The notes: generated by a model not told the origin, from the letters alone. A stretch of 64,000 nucleotides of DNA from Parashewanella spongiae (GCF_004358345.1 NZ_CP037952.1:3286001-3350000), one strand, 5' to 3'; counted from the first letter of the stretch, positions 9,274-18,799 are shown. Translations and numbers: made by a program.

Positions 9274-12200
9274 TTAATCTGCTCGATATTCTTTTTCGGC
9301 CTGATTGATTTCACCTATAAGCTGATTGAGATTTAAACTGACCACTTGTTGTACAGGTAATATGATTGACAAGTCCTCTGTAGATTCAAATAGTCTTTTT
9401 CTCTCTTTAGATAACTCACTTTGAACTTGGAAATTGGTCTTAATCGATGTTGGCCTATATAAACCTAACCATTTAATCACTTTTAAACGATTATCCATGG
9501 CGGCTAGTAAATTGCCTTTTGCCCCTCGAATTAGCCCTTCTAATTCATTCAGCTCACTAAGGTCAAATGCCATTGTTTTTAGCAGTAACTTCCCTAAAGG
9601 AAGATGATTTGATAAGTCAGCAGTTAAATATTTCAGCGCCTTTTGATACCCAGCTATTGACTTTGAAATAACACAAGAAACGCTTTTTAACTCAGAAAAA
9701 TTATTAAATTGACTAGAAAAAAATAGTAGCTCATCCGTTTCAACTAATGGATTAACTTTTAACCACTCTTTGGAACTTTGGATATCTATTGCCTTTTGAG
9801 TTTGATCTGGAATTTCTTTAATGGCCTTCTCAAATACCCTCATCATTTCATCACTAAATTTATTACACTTCCTTCCTAAGTAACAAGCTCTTCGAATTAT
9901 TTGTCTTGATGAATACATACCTGCACTGGTTACGTCAGTCCAAATCTGGGCTCTTTCTAGATCGGTAGTCGCTTGCTTGAGAGCACTATTTCTGTGCTTT
10001 TCTCCATTTTGAGTATCGCCTTTTCTATATAATAAAATAGCCTTATTCAATTCAACTTCCCAAGCGCTAAGAGCGTTTTCCTTACTTGATGCACTTGCAC
10101 TTAGTAGAGACACTCCCGATTGTTCTGAAGTTAGCTCAGATGAACATGGCTCCGTTTCACGCTCCACTTCGTGGCAATTCTCAAGTTCAGTGAGTTTACC
10201 GTCACTCATAGCGCGCTGCTTTTCTAGCAATGCAAATCTTTCTTCTTGCTTCTTATCATGAGCCTTAATTTCACTCTCAATTTTTTGTTTTTTATTTGTA
10301 GCCTCTTTAACCACTTTTTTAGCCGTCAATGTAGAGTTTTCTATCGTTTTTTGCTGCTCCTCATTTACATTTATACCGCCTTGAGAGAAATCGCCAACTA
10401 ACTCTAATAAAATAACTGCCGAGTTATAATGCTCTGGACTCCCTAAATAATCATGGTTTATAGCCGTTTGAAGTGTTCCTAAAAACAAGACAATTAGTTT
10501 TATTAAATTTTCTTGCGCTTCATTTTTATCATCAACATCAATGCACTTTTTCAAGTGTGGTAGCAAACTTACTACTGAACAACAAATTTCAAATTCTTGT
10601 GAATAAAGCCCTCTCTCAAGACAATTAACAAGAGCCATAATAATATTCTCAATGAGTTCAGGGCTGTGTTTTTCAGTCTTAAAAATTGATGTTGATAACA
10701 TGGTGAAGTAAGTATGAACTAAAAGACGCCAAGACTCTGTGTTAGCTTGAGTTAACTCTGATTGACTTTCGATAGATAAAATATGAACCGAACTTGACAC
10801 TAAGTGTAAAAGTGTCCTGAAACATTCAAGCCTACTTTTACAATCTATTGAGTAATACATATATTTCAATATTGAAGTTGAAATAATCTCACACGCATGT
10901 AACCTTTTCGTTTCATCTGAGCCTGTTTCTCCATTCACTTCTCGTAAAATGGTGTCAGCGATTAAATAGTTGTAGTTAGCTATGTTTTCATACCGATCAA
11001 GACCTACCTTAGTTATTGCTCTCTTTTCACCGTATTGTGGTTGACTTTTACTTGAGTTTCTCAAGGAGTATGAAAAACATAACTTCCCCATATATGGAAT
11101 TTGATCAGCTTCCCCTTTACGTAAAAAACCTTGCTTTTCAAATAAAAATAACTCTCCGCACATTTCCGCTGCATCAGGACAAACACCTTCTACAAAAAGC
11201 ATAACTTCTTGTTGATGCCTGCATAATTCTTCATCCTTTATAGAACCACCGAATTTCTCCTGAAATAACTCTTCAATTTTTTTATCTTCAAGTTTTGTGA
11301 GAGCGCCTCGTGTTAAAGACTTCTTTTGATATTCACGTGCTGCTGCCGAAATGTGTTGTGATTTTTTACTTTTCATTCCGCCTAATGAAATTCCATCTAA
11401 CGTATAAAAAGCCTCTCGTACTTTCATTTGAATTTCGATTACTGTCGCGTTATTTCTAGATAAACTAGAAAACCTTAACAAAATATTCCGTTTTGTAATT
11501 AAGTGTTCAACCAAACTCTCAAATGAACAAGCGCTGCTTCTAACCCTTTTACTCCCTCTATGCTCATCTTTAGGTTGAATAACGTCAGATGCATTATTTA
11601 AAGGCAAGGCTTTAGCTCTGGAACATGACTCATGAAAAAGATTGATGAGCATGGTGAACTCCCAAGGATCGATAAGATGGTTATTACCATTTGATTCAAT
11701 AAATTTCTGTATATCTTGTAATAGTGAAGGTTCACGGTACCCACTACTCAATAGTGAGATAAATCGACTTACATTTGACACGAAATAAATTGCAACCGAC
11801 ACAGGACTTCCCTTGGGTTTAAAACTGCAACCAATTCCCTTAGTTAAACGGTTAGTAGAATTTTGAGGACAGATGAATTTTATGTTTAAAAAAGGCTTAT
11901 CATTCAAACAATATAAGATATTTGTTTTGCATTTCTCATTCTCTGATTTCAGCTTGCACGCCGATAATTTGGTTAATTGATTACTTTTTTTCTGCTCATA
12001 CTTTATACACTGGAAGGCAACATATTCAGCAACTTCGAGTTTTTTTGGTGTCTCGACATACACGCACAATGAATCAGCATTACCTATGTCTATATCTTTA
12101 AGATACTTTATTCCATTATCAACACAGATCTGTGCCATAAGCATTTCTGCTATTTCACCGCCATATTGTGGAGAATTGGGGCTATTGATATTTTTTAAGG

Positions 12201-12606
12201 CAAGAAAACGAAAGAGATTATTTATTATACTGGATTTAAACACTACAGTTGAAATATCAACCTTTTTGGATAAGGTTAAATTTAATTCGCAAACAGATTT
12301 ATCAAAGTTGGCCGTTTCATTCACACTATTGACAACAGAAGTTGATGGTTGAACATCATTAAGCAACTGTTGATTTTCTGCATCCAGCGATGAAAAACTG
12401 AAATGAGTACAATCAATGGAAGCTGAATCTGAAGCTGAAAGAGTCGAGTTACTGTGAAAACATTTCAGACAACAATAGATCTTTTTTGCTGCCATGGCGC
12501 CAATTTTCACTACATACCTTTCATCCCACTCAGTATCACTATTAACTGATACCGTAACAAGGTATTGCGAACTTTCTGGCTCGTCAAACAACTTGCAGAC
12601 CGACAT
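9274..12606 (-). CDS. Large orphan protein with coiled coil, about 1,110 residues
   Basis: No family is recognised. There is no signal peptide or membrane segment, so it is likely cytosolic or secreted by a dedicated system. The first third is Ser/Cys-rich with a CxxC pair (CCLKC). About residues 765-815 form a Lys/Glu-rich heptad region (KKVVKEATNKKQKIES, then KKQEERFALLEKQ) predicted as coiled coil. A Ser/Glu linker follows, then TPR-like helices (LNKAILLYRKGDTQNGEKH). The frame continues to a TTG at 12630; the ATG at 12606 (MSVCKLFDEP) is preferred, although neither has a good ribosome site. MITE B1 lies 214 bp upstream. Size, orphan status and neighbours are compatible with a host-interaction effector, but that is inference only. 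Confidence 0.7.
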   Translation of the reverse strand: MSVCKLFDEPESSQYLVTVSVNSDTEWDERYVVKIGAMAAKKIYCCLKCFHSNSTLSASDSASIDCTHFSFSSLDAENQQLLNDVQPSTSVVNSVNETANFDKSVCELNLTLSKKVDISTVVFKSSIINNLFRFLALKNINSPNSPQYGGEIAEMLMAQICVDNGIKYLKDIDIGNADSLCVYVETPKKLEVAEYVAFQCIKYEQKKSNQLTKLSACKLKSENEKCKTNILYCLNDKPFLNIKFICPQNSTNRLTKGIGCSFKPKGSPVSVAIYFVSNVSRFISLLSSGYREPSLLQDIQKFIESNGNNHLIDPWEFTMLINLFHESCSRAKALPLNNASDVIQPKDEHRGSKRVRSSACSFESLVEHLITKRNILLRFSSLSRNNATVIEIQMKVREAFYTLDGISLGGMKSKKSQHISAAAREYQKKSLTRGALTKLEDKKIEELFQEKFGGSIKDEELCRHQQEVMLFVEGVCPDAAEMCGELFLFEKQGFLRKGEADQIPYMGKLCFSYSLRNSSKSQPQYGEKRAITKVGLDRYENIANYNYLIADTILREVNGETGSDETKRLHACEIISTSILKYMYYSIDCKSRLECFRTLLHLVSSSVHILSIESQSELTQANTESWRLLVHTYFTMLSTSIFKTEKHSPELIENIIMALVNCLERGLYSQEFEICCSVVSLLPHLKKCIDVDDKNEAQENLIKLIVLFLGTLQTAINHDYLGSPEHYNSAVILLELVGDFSQGGINVNEEQQKTIENSTLTAKKVVKEATNKKQKIESEIKAHDKKQEERFALLEKQRAMSDGKLTELENCHEVERETEPCSSELTSEQSGVSLLSASASSKENALSAWEVELNKAILLYRKGDTQNGEKHRNSALKQATTDLERAQIWTDVTSAGMYSSRQIIRRACYLGRKCNKFSDEMMRVFEKAIKEIPDQTQKAIDIQSSKEWLKVNPLVETDELLFFSSQFNNFSELKSVSCVISKSIAGYQKALKYLTADLSNHLPLGKLLLKTMAFDLSELNELEGLIRGAKGNLLAAMDNRLKVIKWLGLYRPTSIKTNFQVQSELSKERKRLFESTEDLSIILPVQQVVSLNLNQLIGEINQAEKEYRAD

Positions 12607-12819
12607 ATCATGACTTGTAACAGCTTCCAATATTTCACAACCATAAAGTCAAATAAAACATATTAATTATCAAGTTGATAAGGTAAAGAAAAATATTAGT
12701 AACTAAATAAAAATTAATTTGGGATATACATTTTAATGCTCTGCATTTGTTATATAGAATCATTTAAACTCAAATCTACTCATAAAACCTAAATCTCATA
12801 TTTAAACTCTGTGTATATT

Positions 12820-13151
12820 ATACCAATTACAGTAATTTATTTCTCACTCTGTAAGAGATAAAGGTTTTCAGTACAAGGCGCATGTTCGAAGTACTATATT
12901 CCCTACGGCCGCCATACAAAGCTGGCGTTCAACGCACTTCGTGCTTTTGTCGGGGATAATTCAAGAACGTGCTACGCAGTAATGGAAACTTTTAGCCTTG
13001 CCCTTCGGGAGCTTGTATGCGCACACTTTGGTTTATAAAGAATACTCCACAAAATTATCTCAACGTAGATAACTATGTTTTCACCAATTTCGTTTGCACT
13101 TTGTGCGCATACATAGCTCTGAGTTGAGCATTTAATTACTGTAATTGGTAT
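12820..13151. mobile_element. MITE family B, copy 1
   Basis: Terminal inverted repeats CCAATTACAGTAATTTAT and TTAATTACTGTAATTGG are flanked by TA on both sides, as expected of a TA target duplication. The interior contains the words CCCTACGGCCGCCATACAAA and CGCACTTCGTGC. This copy lacks mini-element F that copies 2-4 carry after CTCAACGTAG, so it serves as the empty-site reference. It lies between the orphan gene at 9274 and the aroG leader. Confidence 0.88.
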
Positions 13152-13263
13152 TAATTACAAATTCGGTAATCAACAGCAGACTTTTGGTTTGTAATGCAAA
13201 TAGTTTTTCTTTTTTCAAAATTATCTATTGCAATTATCCTAATCATCTAGTTATTATGTCTGC

Positions 13264-13395
13264 ATGAAAAGATTAATTACGCGCCTCACCAACATAAATA
13301 ACTACTTTGCTCAACAAAGCTTGGTAGCGAGTTCGAGTGCGTATTATTGGTGGTTTAACTATGGCTATTTTAGTCAGGAGTCGGTTCGCCGATAG
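13264..13395 (+). CDS. Leader peptide of the DAHP synthase attenuator (43 residues)
   Basis: Short frame starting MKRLITRLTNINNYF and containing the control-codon run TAT TAT TGG TGG TTT AAC TAT GGC TAT TTT (13342-13371). This gives Tyr-Tyr-Trp-Trp-Phe-Asn-Tyr-Gly-Tyr-Phe, so all three aromatic amino acids are sensed. It ends at a TAG inside the first alternative stem. No strong Shine-Dalgarno is visible before the ATG. A rich aromatic run followed by alternative hairpins, a rho-independent terminator and then aroG is the classic layout of ribosome-mediated attenuation. Confidence 0.85.
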   Translation: MKRLITRLTNINNYFAQQSLVASSSAYYWWFNYGYFSQESVRR

Positions 13396-13482
13396 TTAAA
13401 CTATCATGGCAGTCCCGGCGAAAGCCAGACTGCCACAGGGATTCCAGAACCCCGATTGGCAGTCAGCCAGTCGGGGTTTTTT
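13353..13482 (+). promoter_or_regulatory. Transcription attenuator controlling DAHP synthase
   Basis: Mutually exclusive pairings can be read directly. Segment 13353-13362 (GTTTAACTAT, inside the control codons) is the exact complement of 13392-13401. GGCAGTC at 13408-13414 pairs with GACTGCC at 13428-13434. The same GACTGCC can instead pair with GGCAGTC at 13458-13464, which is part of the 5' arm and loop of the terminator. The terminator is a 13-bp stem (13448-13460 with 13466-13478, one G-T wobble), loop AGTCA, then six T. A ribosome stalled at the aromatic codons would change which hairpins form. The order of folding is inferred, not computed. Confidence 0.8.
13448..13482 (+). terminator. 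Rho-independent terminator of the aroG attenuator
   Basis: AACCCCGATTGGC pairs with GCCAGTCGGGGTT around a 5-nt loop and runs into TTTTTT. It lies 182 nt before the aroG start codon and 53 nt after the leader peptide stop. Confidence 0.9.
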
Positions 13483-13663
13483 ATTGGCAATTATTTGTTG
13501 TAACAAGTAAGGAGCTGTAAGTGGAATCACTCAGCAAAAGTATTTTTTATCAACTCTCACGCCGCTCAAATGGGCGATTTAGTTGCGGTGGGCTAATTTC
13601 GTATTGGCCTGCTGCGAGCTGACTCAACCCCAACATTTAACAAAACATAAGAGAGAAATAAAA

Positions 13664-14749
13664 ATGAAAAATGCTATCAGCCCAGTAAATGAGCCAGCTG
13701 AAATTAGTTGTTCTGCCGCAAACGATATTGTCACGCGCAGAATATTTAGCCCTAGCGATTTAAAAAAGCAGTTTAATTTAGATTCTGAACTTAAATTTCA
13801 AATTCAAACTCAACGCAATCAAATTAAAAATATTCTTAACGGTAACGATGACCGATTACTAATTGTTGTTGGTCCTTGCTCAATTCACGACGAAAAAGCA
13901 GCCATTGAATACGGAACCTTTTTAGCCGATTTTAGTAAAACCGTTTCTGATAAAATGCTGCTTGTAATGCGTGCCTATGTTGAAAAACCAAGAACAAACA
14001 TAGGTTGGAAAGGTTTTGCTTACGATCCTGATCGTGATGGTATTGGCAATATTGAACAAGGAGTTCTCCGCTCTCGCCAACTCATGATAAAACTAGCAAA
14101 GCTTGGATTACCTTTGTCGACAGAAGCTTTAAACCCACTGGTAATAACTTATCTAGATGACTTAATAAGTTGGACAGCAATTGGAGCTCGCACTTCGGAA
14201 TCGCAAATACATCGTGAAATGGTGAGCAACCTCAACATGCCGGTCGGAATTAAAAATAACACCAACGGTTCAATTGATACTGCAGTTAATGCCATGATTT
14301 CATCTAAACATAGCCACCACACGCTAGGTATAGACGATGATGGTCATATTGCGATGATAAACACCCCATGTAATCCACATACTCATCTGGTTTTACGTGG
14401 CGGAAAAAACGCATCCGGTGTGTCACTCACAAATTTTGATGCTTTAAGTATTTCTGAATCATCAAAATCATTGGAACAATCGGGAATGAATACGAAAGTA
14501 ATGATTGACTGCAGCCACGATAATGCGCAAAAACAACACCATAGACAAATTGAAATAGCCAAAAATGTCGTCACACAACGATGTAATGGAAACATGAATG
14601 TCATGGGACTTATGCTTGAAAGCTTTCTAAAAGAAGGCAATCAAAGTATGAATGGAGAGTTGATTTATGGAAAATCAATTACCGATCCTTGTATTAGCTG
14701 GAACCAAACAAAAGGTCTATTGGCAGAGTTATCCCAACAAATGAACTGA
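13664..14749 (+). CDS. 3-deoxy-7-phosphoheptulonate (DAHP) synthase, type I
   Basis: First step of the shikimate pathway: condenses phosphoenolpyruvate and erythrose-4-phosphate. The 361-residue protein carries the type I (AroF/G/H) motifs LLIVVGPCSIHD, VEKPRTNIGWKG, WTAIGARTSESQIHRE, LRGGKN and EGNQS. Some normally conserved positions differ from the E. coli enzymes (VGIKNNTNGS for VGFKNGTDG, MIDCSHDN for MIDFSHAN), so it is a divergent isozyme; which feedback inhibitor it obeys cannot be told. The ATG at 13664 with GAGAG upstream is preferred over the first in-frame ATG at 13583. Expression is expected to respond to Tyr, Trp and Phe supply through the upstream attenuator. Confidence 0.92.
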   Translation: MKNAISPVNEPAEISCSAANDIVTRRIFSPSDLKKQFNLDSELKFQIQTQRNQIKNILNGNDDRLLIVVGPCSIHDEKAAIEYGTFLADFSKTVSDKMLLVMRAYVEKPRTNIGWKGFAYDPDRDGIGNIEQGVLRSRQLMIKLAKLGLPLSTEALNPLVITYLDDLISWTAIGARTSESQIHREMVSNLNMPVGIKNNTNGSIDTAVNAMISSKHSHHTLGIDDDGHIAMINTPCNPHTHLVLRGGKNASGVSLTNFDALSISESSKSLEQSGMNTKVMIDCSHDNAQKQHHRQIEIAKNVVTQRCNGNMNVMGLMLESFLKEGNQSMNGELIYGKSITDPCISWNQTKGLLAELSQQMN

Positions 14750-14985
14750 AGTTTCATTATATAATAAGTCGTAACACAAATGTTTACCAGATTGCCTACA
14801 AAGCTTAGCTAAATTTGGCTGAGCTTAATGGGTAATCAGGAATACTTAATCAATTCGTAACTATTCATCATGACGCTTTGAATTGTACAAAAAGACCACA
14901 CTTGAATCACTAAGTGGAGCGATCATTTGACCGATCTATTCAGTATGCCATCCTAGCTTCAACTTAACTCATCTACTGGTTTATT

Positions 14986-15300
14986 TTGAAAGTAAGTGGC
15001 ATCGACATCGAAGCAACCATCGCTAGCGTAAAGCAACAGTTGGAAACGGATAAAACCGTTACGCCTGCATTAAAGCTGGCGATTAAGCCTTATTAATGGT
15101 TATCGTTTTACTTGCCAATCGCTTAGGTTTGAACAGTAAAAACAGTAGTAAGCCACCATCAACCGACCCTGACAATAATAAAGACAAAAAGCCTCGTAAT
15201 AATAACAAGGCTGGCGGGCAAAAAGGTCATACCGGCACGACGTTAAGACAGGTCAAAAATCCTGATAGTATTGAACCCATCAAAATCGATAAACGTTTAT
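14986..15300 (+). pseudogene. IS66-like transposase, N-terminal relic
   Basis: Encodes the helical N-terminus of an IS66-like TnpC: IDIEATIASVKQQLETDK, then ANRLGLNSKNSSKPPSTDP and KAGGQKGHTGTTLRQV, ending KIDKRL. One base is missing near 15090 (IK then LLMVIVLLA), and the frame is cut at 15300 by the group II intron. The SKPPS and GGQKGH words are diagnostic for this group. Possible later parts of the gene lie beyond the intron and the IS630 at 18800. Confidence 0.75.
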
Positions 15301-17311
15301 GTAGAGTAGGCTACTGGCTTCGCTATCGCTTATCCAGCAGCCCCTCTTCGATTCCGTGCATGAGGTTTTCCCTCACACGGCTCTGTTGTTACACTTCTCT
15401 CAGCCCCTTCACTTTGCTTATCATCTTGTCGTGGGTAAATACTCAAGACCAGCTTGGCGTAATTTTTCGTAAGCACCTCGTGATAGATACTTGCTTCGAC
15501 GTTGACTTAAGCGACGATGCCAGCGATAGAACCGGTTTACTACAAATCCATTTATTCTGAAAAATACACCTCTGGGATAACCTATCCCAGCAAAATAGTG
15601 TTTCCATCCCCTCAGAACTTGATTAACCTTATTTATCAGTACGCCAAGTGTATTTGAGGTTCGGTGTTTCACTATGTCTCTGATTTTATTTTTCAGCTTT
15701 GTTTGGCTCTTCTTAGACGCCTGTATCTTGATGTAACTGGTGCCTTTGATGAGGCCTGTGATCCGTTGAAAGTTAAAACCGAGGAAATCAAACTCATTCA
15801 TCAGCTTTCCCATATCCACACAGTGGGTTTTACTTTGATTTAGCTTCAGACCTTCATCACTTAATTGCTGTGTTATCCAGTCCAGTTGCTCTTGTGTGTA
15901 GGTTTGCTTATGAAGTACAACAAAATCATCTGCATAGGTAACGATTTTACACGGTGTTTTTTCGTGTATTTTCAAACAGAAATCGTTGAGATAGATGTTA
16001 GCCAGTGGTGGAGAGATAACTCCGCCTTGCGGAGTGCCACATCGGCTTGCTTCTATTCGCCATTTCCCGTTGACCGTCTCTATGCTGATGGGCGCTTTGA
16101 TAAAGCTTTTCAGTAAACTCAGAAAGCTGCTGTCGCTTATTCGCCTTTCTACTTTTGCCATCAACTTAGCGTGCGGGATGGTATCGAAATAGGCGCTCAA
16201 GTCAGCATCGAGTACGTGCTGATAGCCTTGTTTTAGGCTCATTTCAATGACTTTTACCGCTTGCTGGGCGCTTCGACATGGACGGTAGCCATAACTGTGT
16301 TCATGTAAATGAGGTTCGTAGACGGGTTGCATCACTATTGTCATCGCCATTTGCACAATTCTGTCACTGATTATCGGGATCCCAAGTTTCCGCGTTTTGC
16401 CGTTGTCTTTGAGTATTTCTACTCGTTTGACTGGGCTAGGTCGATAGTTTTTCTGTTGTAATTGAGTTTGAATTTCTTTTAACAGCGCAACGACTTTCTT
16501 TTGCTGCTCTAGATAACTGAATGTGATGCCATCAATTCCTGCTCCGCCTTTATTGGCTTTGCATCGTCGATAGGCTTCTTCGAGTATATCTAGGCGACTG
16601 AGTTTATCGTACAAGCTGTAAAATCGAAGCTCCGAGTTAAGCTTTGAGCGTAAGTAAAGTTTTCGCTGTAATATTCTGATATTTACTGGAGTGTTAGCCA
16701 TATGGCAATTTCACCTCAAAAGTTACGTTAAAAAACGGGTGTAACACTGAGCCCCTTCCCTGATGTGAAGTTATGTTGTCTTCACGGTTAACGGTACTAT
16801 GGGCTCATCCGACTGCCTGAGCGCCCTATCTGAAATTTCGGTTTACCTTATATTCGGATAGTGGAAGTCACTACCTTCCAACACTCAGGCTCTCCCACGT
16901 TCACTTTATTTCCTTCAATACATGCCACTTCATATTACGCCGGAAGATCAAACAGATGCATTTACCAGTTGCTTCTCTGTTTGTGTCAGGGTTCGTCAAC
17001 TAGGAAAGACTCCCCATCTTCATTTTTTGATTTACGACGCTTAACTGAATTCGCTTGATGCTGCGGCCTACATTGCATCTCAACCTTTATTCAAGGCCTT
17101 TGTCACAGGGCTTCATGTCATAGCGGTTACCCATTATGCATGCCCGTCAGATTTCGGGATGAACTGGTAATTATCCCGTCAGGTACGTTTCAACCTGATG
17201 GACTTATTATAAATAATAACGTTGCTGTCTCTGGTTTATGGCCATGTAATCGCTTGGCTGCGTATACGTTGAGACAAATCCCGCAACAGAATAAAGCGCT
17301 TCGTGGCGCTC
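15301..17311 (-). mobile_element. Group II intron with reverse transcriptase
   Basis: Minus-strand intron of about 2.0 kb. Domain V is at 15323-15366 (GAGCCGTGTGAGGG, then CCTCATGCACGG and GAAGAGGGG), followed by a domain VI-like hairpin and the 3' end CTACTCTAC at 15301. At the 5' side GAGCGCCACGAAGCGC (near 17311) matches the position of the usual GTGCG hairpin with a changed second base. The intron interrupts the IS66-like relic in the antisense direction. The IS630 target TA lies 2-3 nt outside its presumed 5' end. Confidence 0.82.
15421..16701 (-). CDS. ltrA: Group II intron reverse transcriptase/maturase
   Basis: 426 residues. Reverse-transcriptase blocks are visible in order: AGIDGITF, the fingers region with RKLGIPIISDRIVQ, YGYRPCRSA, LDADLSAYFDTIPH, CGTPQGGVISPPLANIYL and the catalytic YADDFVVL near residue 250. 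The maturase (X) domain follows, with LINKVNQVLRGWKHYF around residue 370. It ends without an HNH endonuclease domain, as in compact bacterial introns that integrate at replication forks or single strands. The frame looks intact, so the protein may still be active. It lies in domain IV of the intron. Confidence 0.92.
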   Translation of the reverse strand: MANTPVNIRILQRKLYLRSKLNSELRFYSLYDKLSRLDILEEAYRRCKANKGGAGIDGITFSYLEQQKKVVALLKEIQTQLQQKNYRPSPVKRVEILKDNGKTRKLGIPIISDRIVQMAMTIVMQPVYEPHLHEHSYGYRPCRSAQQAVKVIEMSLKQGYQHVLDADLSAYFDTIPHAKLMAKVERRISDSSFLSLLKSFIKAPISIETVNGKWRIEASRCGTPQGGVISPPLANIYLNDFCLKIHEKTPCKIVTYADDFVVLHKQTYTQEQLDWITQQLSDEGLKLNQSKTHCVDMGKLMNEFDFLGFNFQRITGLIKGTSYIKIQASKKSQTKLKNKIRDIVKHRTSNTLGVLINKVNQVLRGWKHYFAGIGYPRGVFFRINGFVVNRFYRWHRRLSQRRSKYLSRGAYEKLRQAGLEYLPTTR

Positions 17312-17332
17312 CCTAGTACCTCGACACAAAAG

Positions 17333-18454
17333 TTATGATTGATTGATATTTGCATAAGCTTTCGTGAATTTCTCACGTGCACCGTCGACATTAAACATCC
17401 AGTTTATACTTGCCTGCTCATCGTTTCTCCGCATCTCCCAAGCCGAAAGCTCTTTGTGCAGCATTTCCCAGCTTTCTATGCGACGATCTAAGCATTGTTG
17501 ATTCATATTACCGATTTCTCTTTCAACCATATTGAGCCAACTGGCATGCTTAGGCGTGAAATGAAATTCAAGTTTGTTCAAAATCCTTAGCGCCTCTTCT
17601 GGCTTAAATGCTTTGTATAACGAGCCTGCCGTATGTGTCGTGTAATTATCCATTACCACATGAATTTTATGTGCATCCGGATAGTGTTCATCGACAAGTT
17701 CTTTCATGCACTGAGCGAAATCGACTGCGGTCTTACTCTGTGTTGCCTTAGCCTTTCTCCAGCCTCGATGGCGGTCAAAAAACATGAAAATATTAGCCAC
17801 GCTAACCCGCTTATATTCATAATCGATTCTGGGTGATTGCCCTGATTTTACTGGGGATGGAGGGGCAACATCTGAAACCAATTGCTTCATCGCTTCGTCA
17901 AAATTAACCACTGGCTCAGCTGAGTTTTTAGGGCGAGCATAAACATCTAAAACATGTTCCATTTGTGCGATGTAATTTGCATTCATATTGCCAACACACC
18001 ACATTTTTTTCTGCCAAGGTTTTAAGTCGTTTTCTTTAAAGCGTCTTCGCACGGTTTCTGTCGAAACTTCATCGAGTTCAGTTAATGCGATAAGTTTTTC
18101 CGTGATTAAACTCAATGTCCATCGACAAAGTCCTTCTGGTGGTTTGCTACAGGCTAAGGCAATAAGCAAGGCTTCTTGGTTACCATCCAAGCACCGAGGC
18201 ATGCCGCTTCGGGCTCCTTCATTCAGAGCAGCTTCAAGACCTTCCTCAACAAACTGTTTCTTTGTTCTATAAATGGTTGCTGTACCAACATTAAACGCTA
18301 AAGATATTTCTTTATCTTGACTCATTCTATTGTTCGACATGAGCAAGGTGTTGGCTCGTTTCAATTTTCTAGCCGATGTTTTCCCCTTTGCAATCAAGTA
18401 GACTAGGAACGATTTTTCTTCGTTTGAAAGCTCTACTAAATATTTGATGTTCAT
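17333..18454 (-). CDS. IS630-family transposase
   Basis: 373 residues from MNIKYLVELS. An N-terminal helix-turn-helix region (EISLAFNVGTATIYRTKKQF) is followed by a second DNA-binding part (VSTETVRRRFKENDLKPWQ). The DDE core has Asp in VVNFDEAMKQL, Asp in HVVMDNYTTHT and Glu in SWLNMVEREIGNM, the usual IS630/mariner-like arrangement. The frame is intact and the element has both ends, so it may be active. An upstream ATG at 18484 is also possible; no good ribosome site distinguishes them. Confidence 0.9.
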   Translation of the reverse strand: MNIKYLVELSNEEKSFLVYLIAKGKTSARKLKRANTLLMSNNRMSQDKEISLAFNVGTATIYRTKKQFVEEGLEAALNEGARSGMPRCLDGNQEALLIALACSKPPEGLCRWTLSLITEKLIALTELDEVSTETVRRRFKENDLKPWQKKMWCVGNMNANYIAQMEHVLDVYARPKNSAEPVVNFDEAMKQLVSDVAPPSPVKSGQSPRIDYEYKRVSVANIFMFFDRHRGWRKAKATQSKTAVDFAQCMKELVDEHYPDAHKIHVVMDNYTTHTAGSLYKAFKPEEALRILNKLEFHFTPKHASWLNMVEREIGNMNQQCLDRRIESWEMLHKELSAWEMRRNDEQASINWMFNVDGAREKFTKAYANINQS

Positions 18455-18497
18455 GGCATTATGGAGGTAGTTAACAATTACCATAATTGATCACAAA

Positions 18498-18764
18498 ATG
18501 AGAAACATGTCGATCCCTGAGCCAGAAAAAGCCCCATTTACAGAGAAACAAGGTCAGTATTTAACGTTCATAAAAATGTACACAAAGGTAAATAAAGTCC
18601 CGCCTGCACACACAGATTTTCAAGAATATTTTGACGTTCCCCCACCGACCGTCAATCAAATGATAAAGGCGCTAGAAAATAAAGGCTTAATTAGAAAAAA
18701 ACCTAAAACGCCACGCAGTATTTACGTGCTTGCTCTGGATGAATTAATACCAACTTTAAAGTGA
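18498..18764 (+). CDS. LexA-type winged-helix passenger protein of the IS630 element
   Basis: 88 residues resembling only the DNA-binding domain of LexA: FTEKQGQYLTFIKMYTKVN, then the recognition-helix region VPPPTVNQMIKALENKGLI and a basic wing. No protease domain is present. It lies inside the IS630 ends, divergent from the transposase, so it can move with the element. It may regulate the transposase promoter in the shared 43-bp gap, or host genes after transposition; this is inference. ATG at 18507 is an alternative start with GAGA before it. Confidence 0.75.
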   Translation: MRNMSIPEPEKAPFTEKQGQYLTFIKMYTKVNKVPPAHTDFQEYFDVPPPTVNQMIKALENKGLIRKKPKTPRSIYVLALDELIPTLK

Positions 18765-18799
18765 GTTCAATCGATCATCTTCACTGTGTTTGGGTACTA

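Larger units (their letters stand above)
17316..18797. mobile_element. IS630-family element with a divergent regulator gene
   Basis: The ends read GTACCTCGACACAAAAG on the left and, reversed, GTACCCAAACACAGTGAA on the right. Both are directly flanked by TA (17314-17315 and 18798-18799), the IS630 target duplication. The 1.48-kb element holds an intact transposase (minus) and a LexA-like winged-helix gene (plus) facing away from each other across 43 bp. It lies at the 5' edge of the group II intron. Confidence 0.82.

Noticed and set aside
15096-15560. 154-codon plus-strand frame read as one protein
   Set aside because: Only the first part is IS66-like; from 15301 it runs antisense through the intron.
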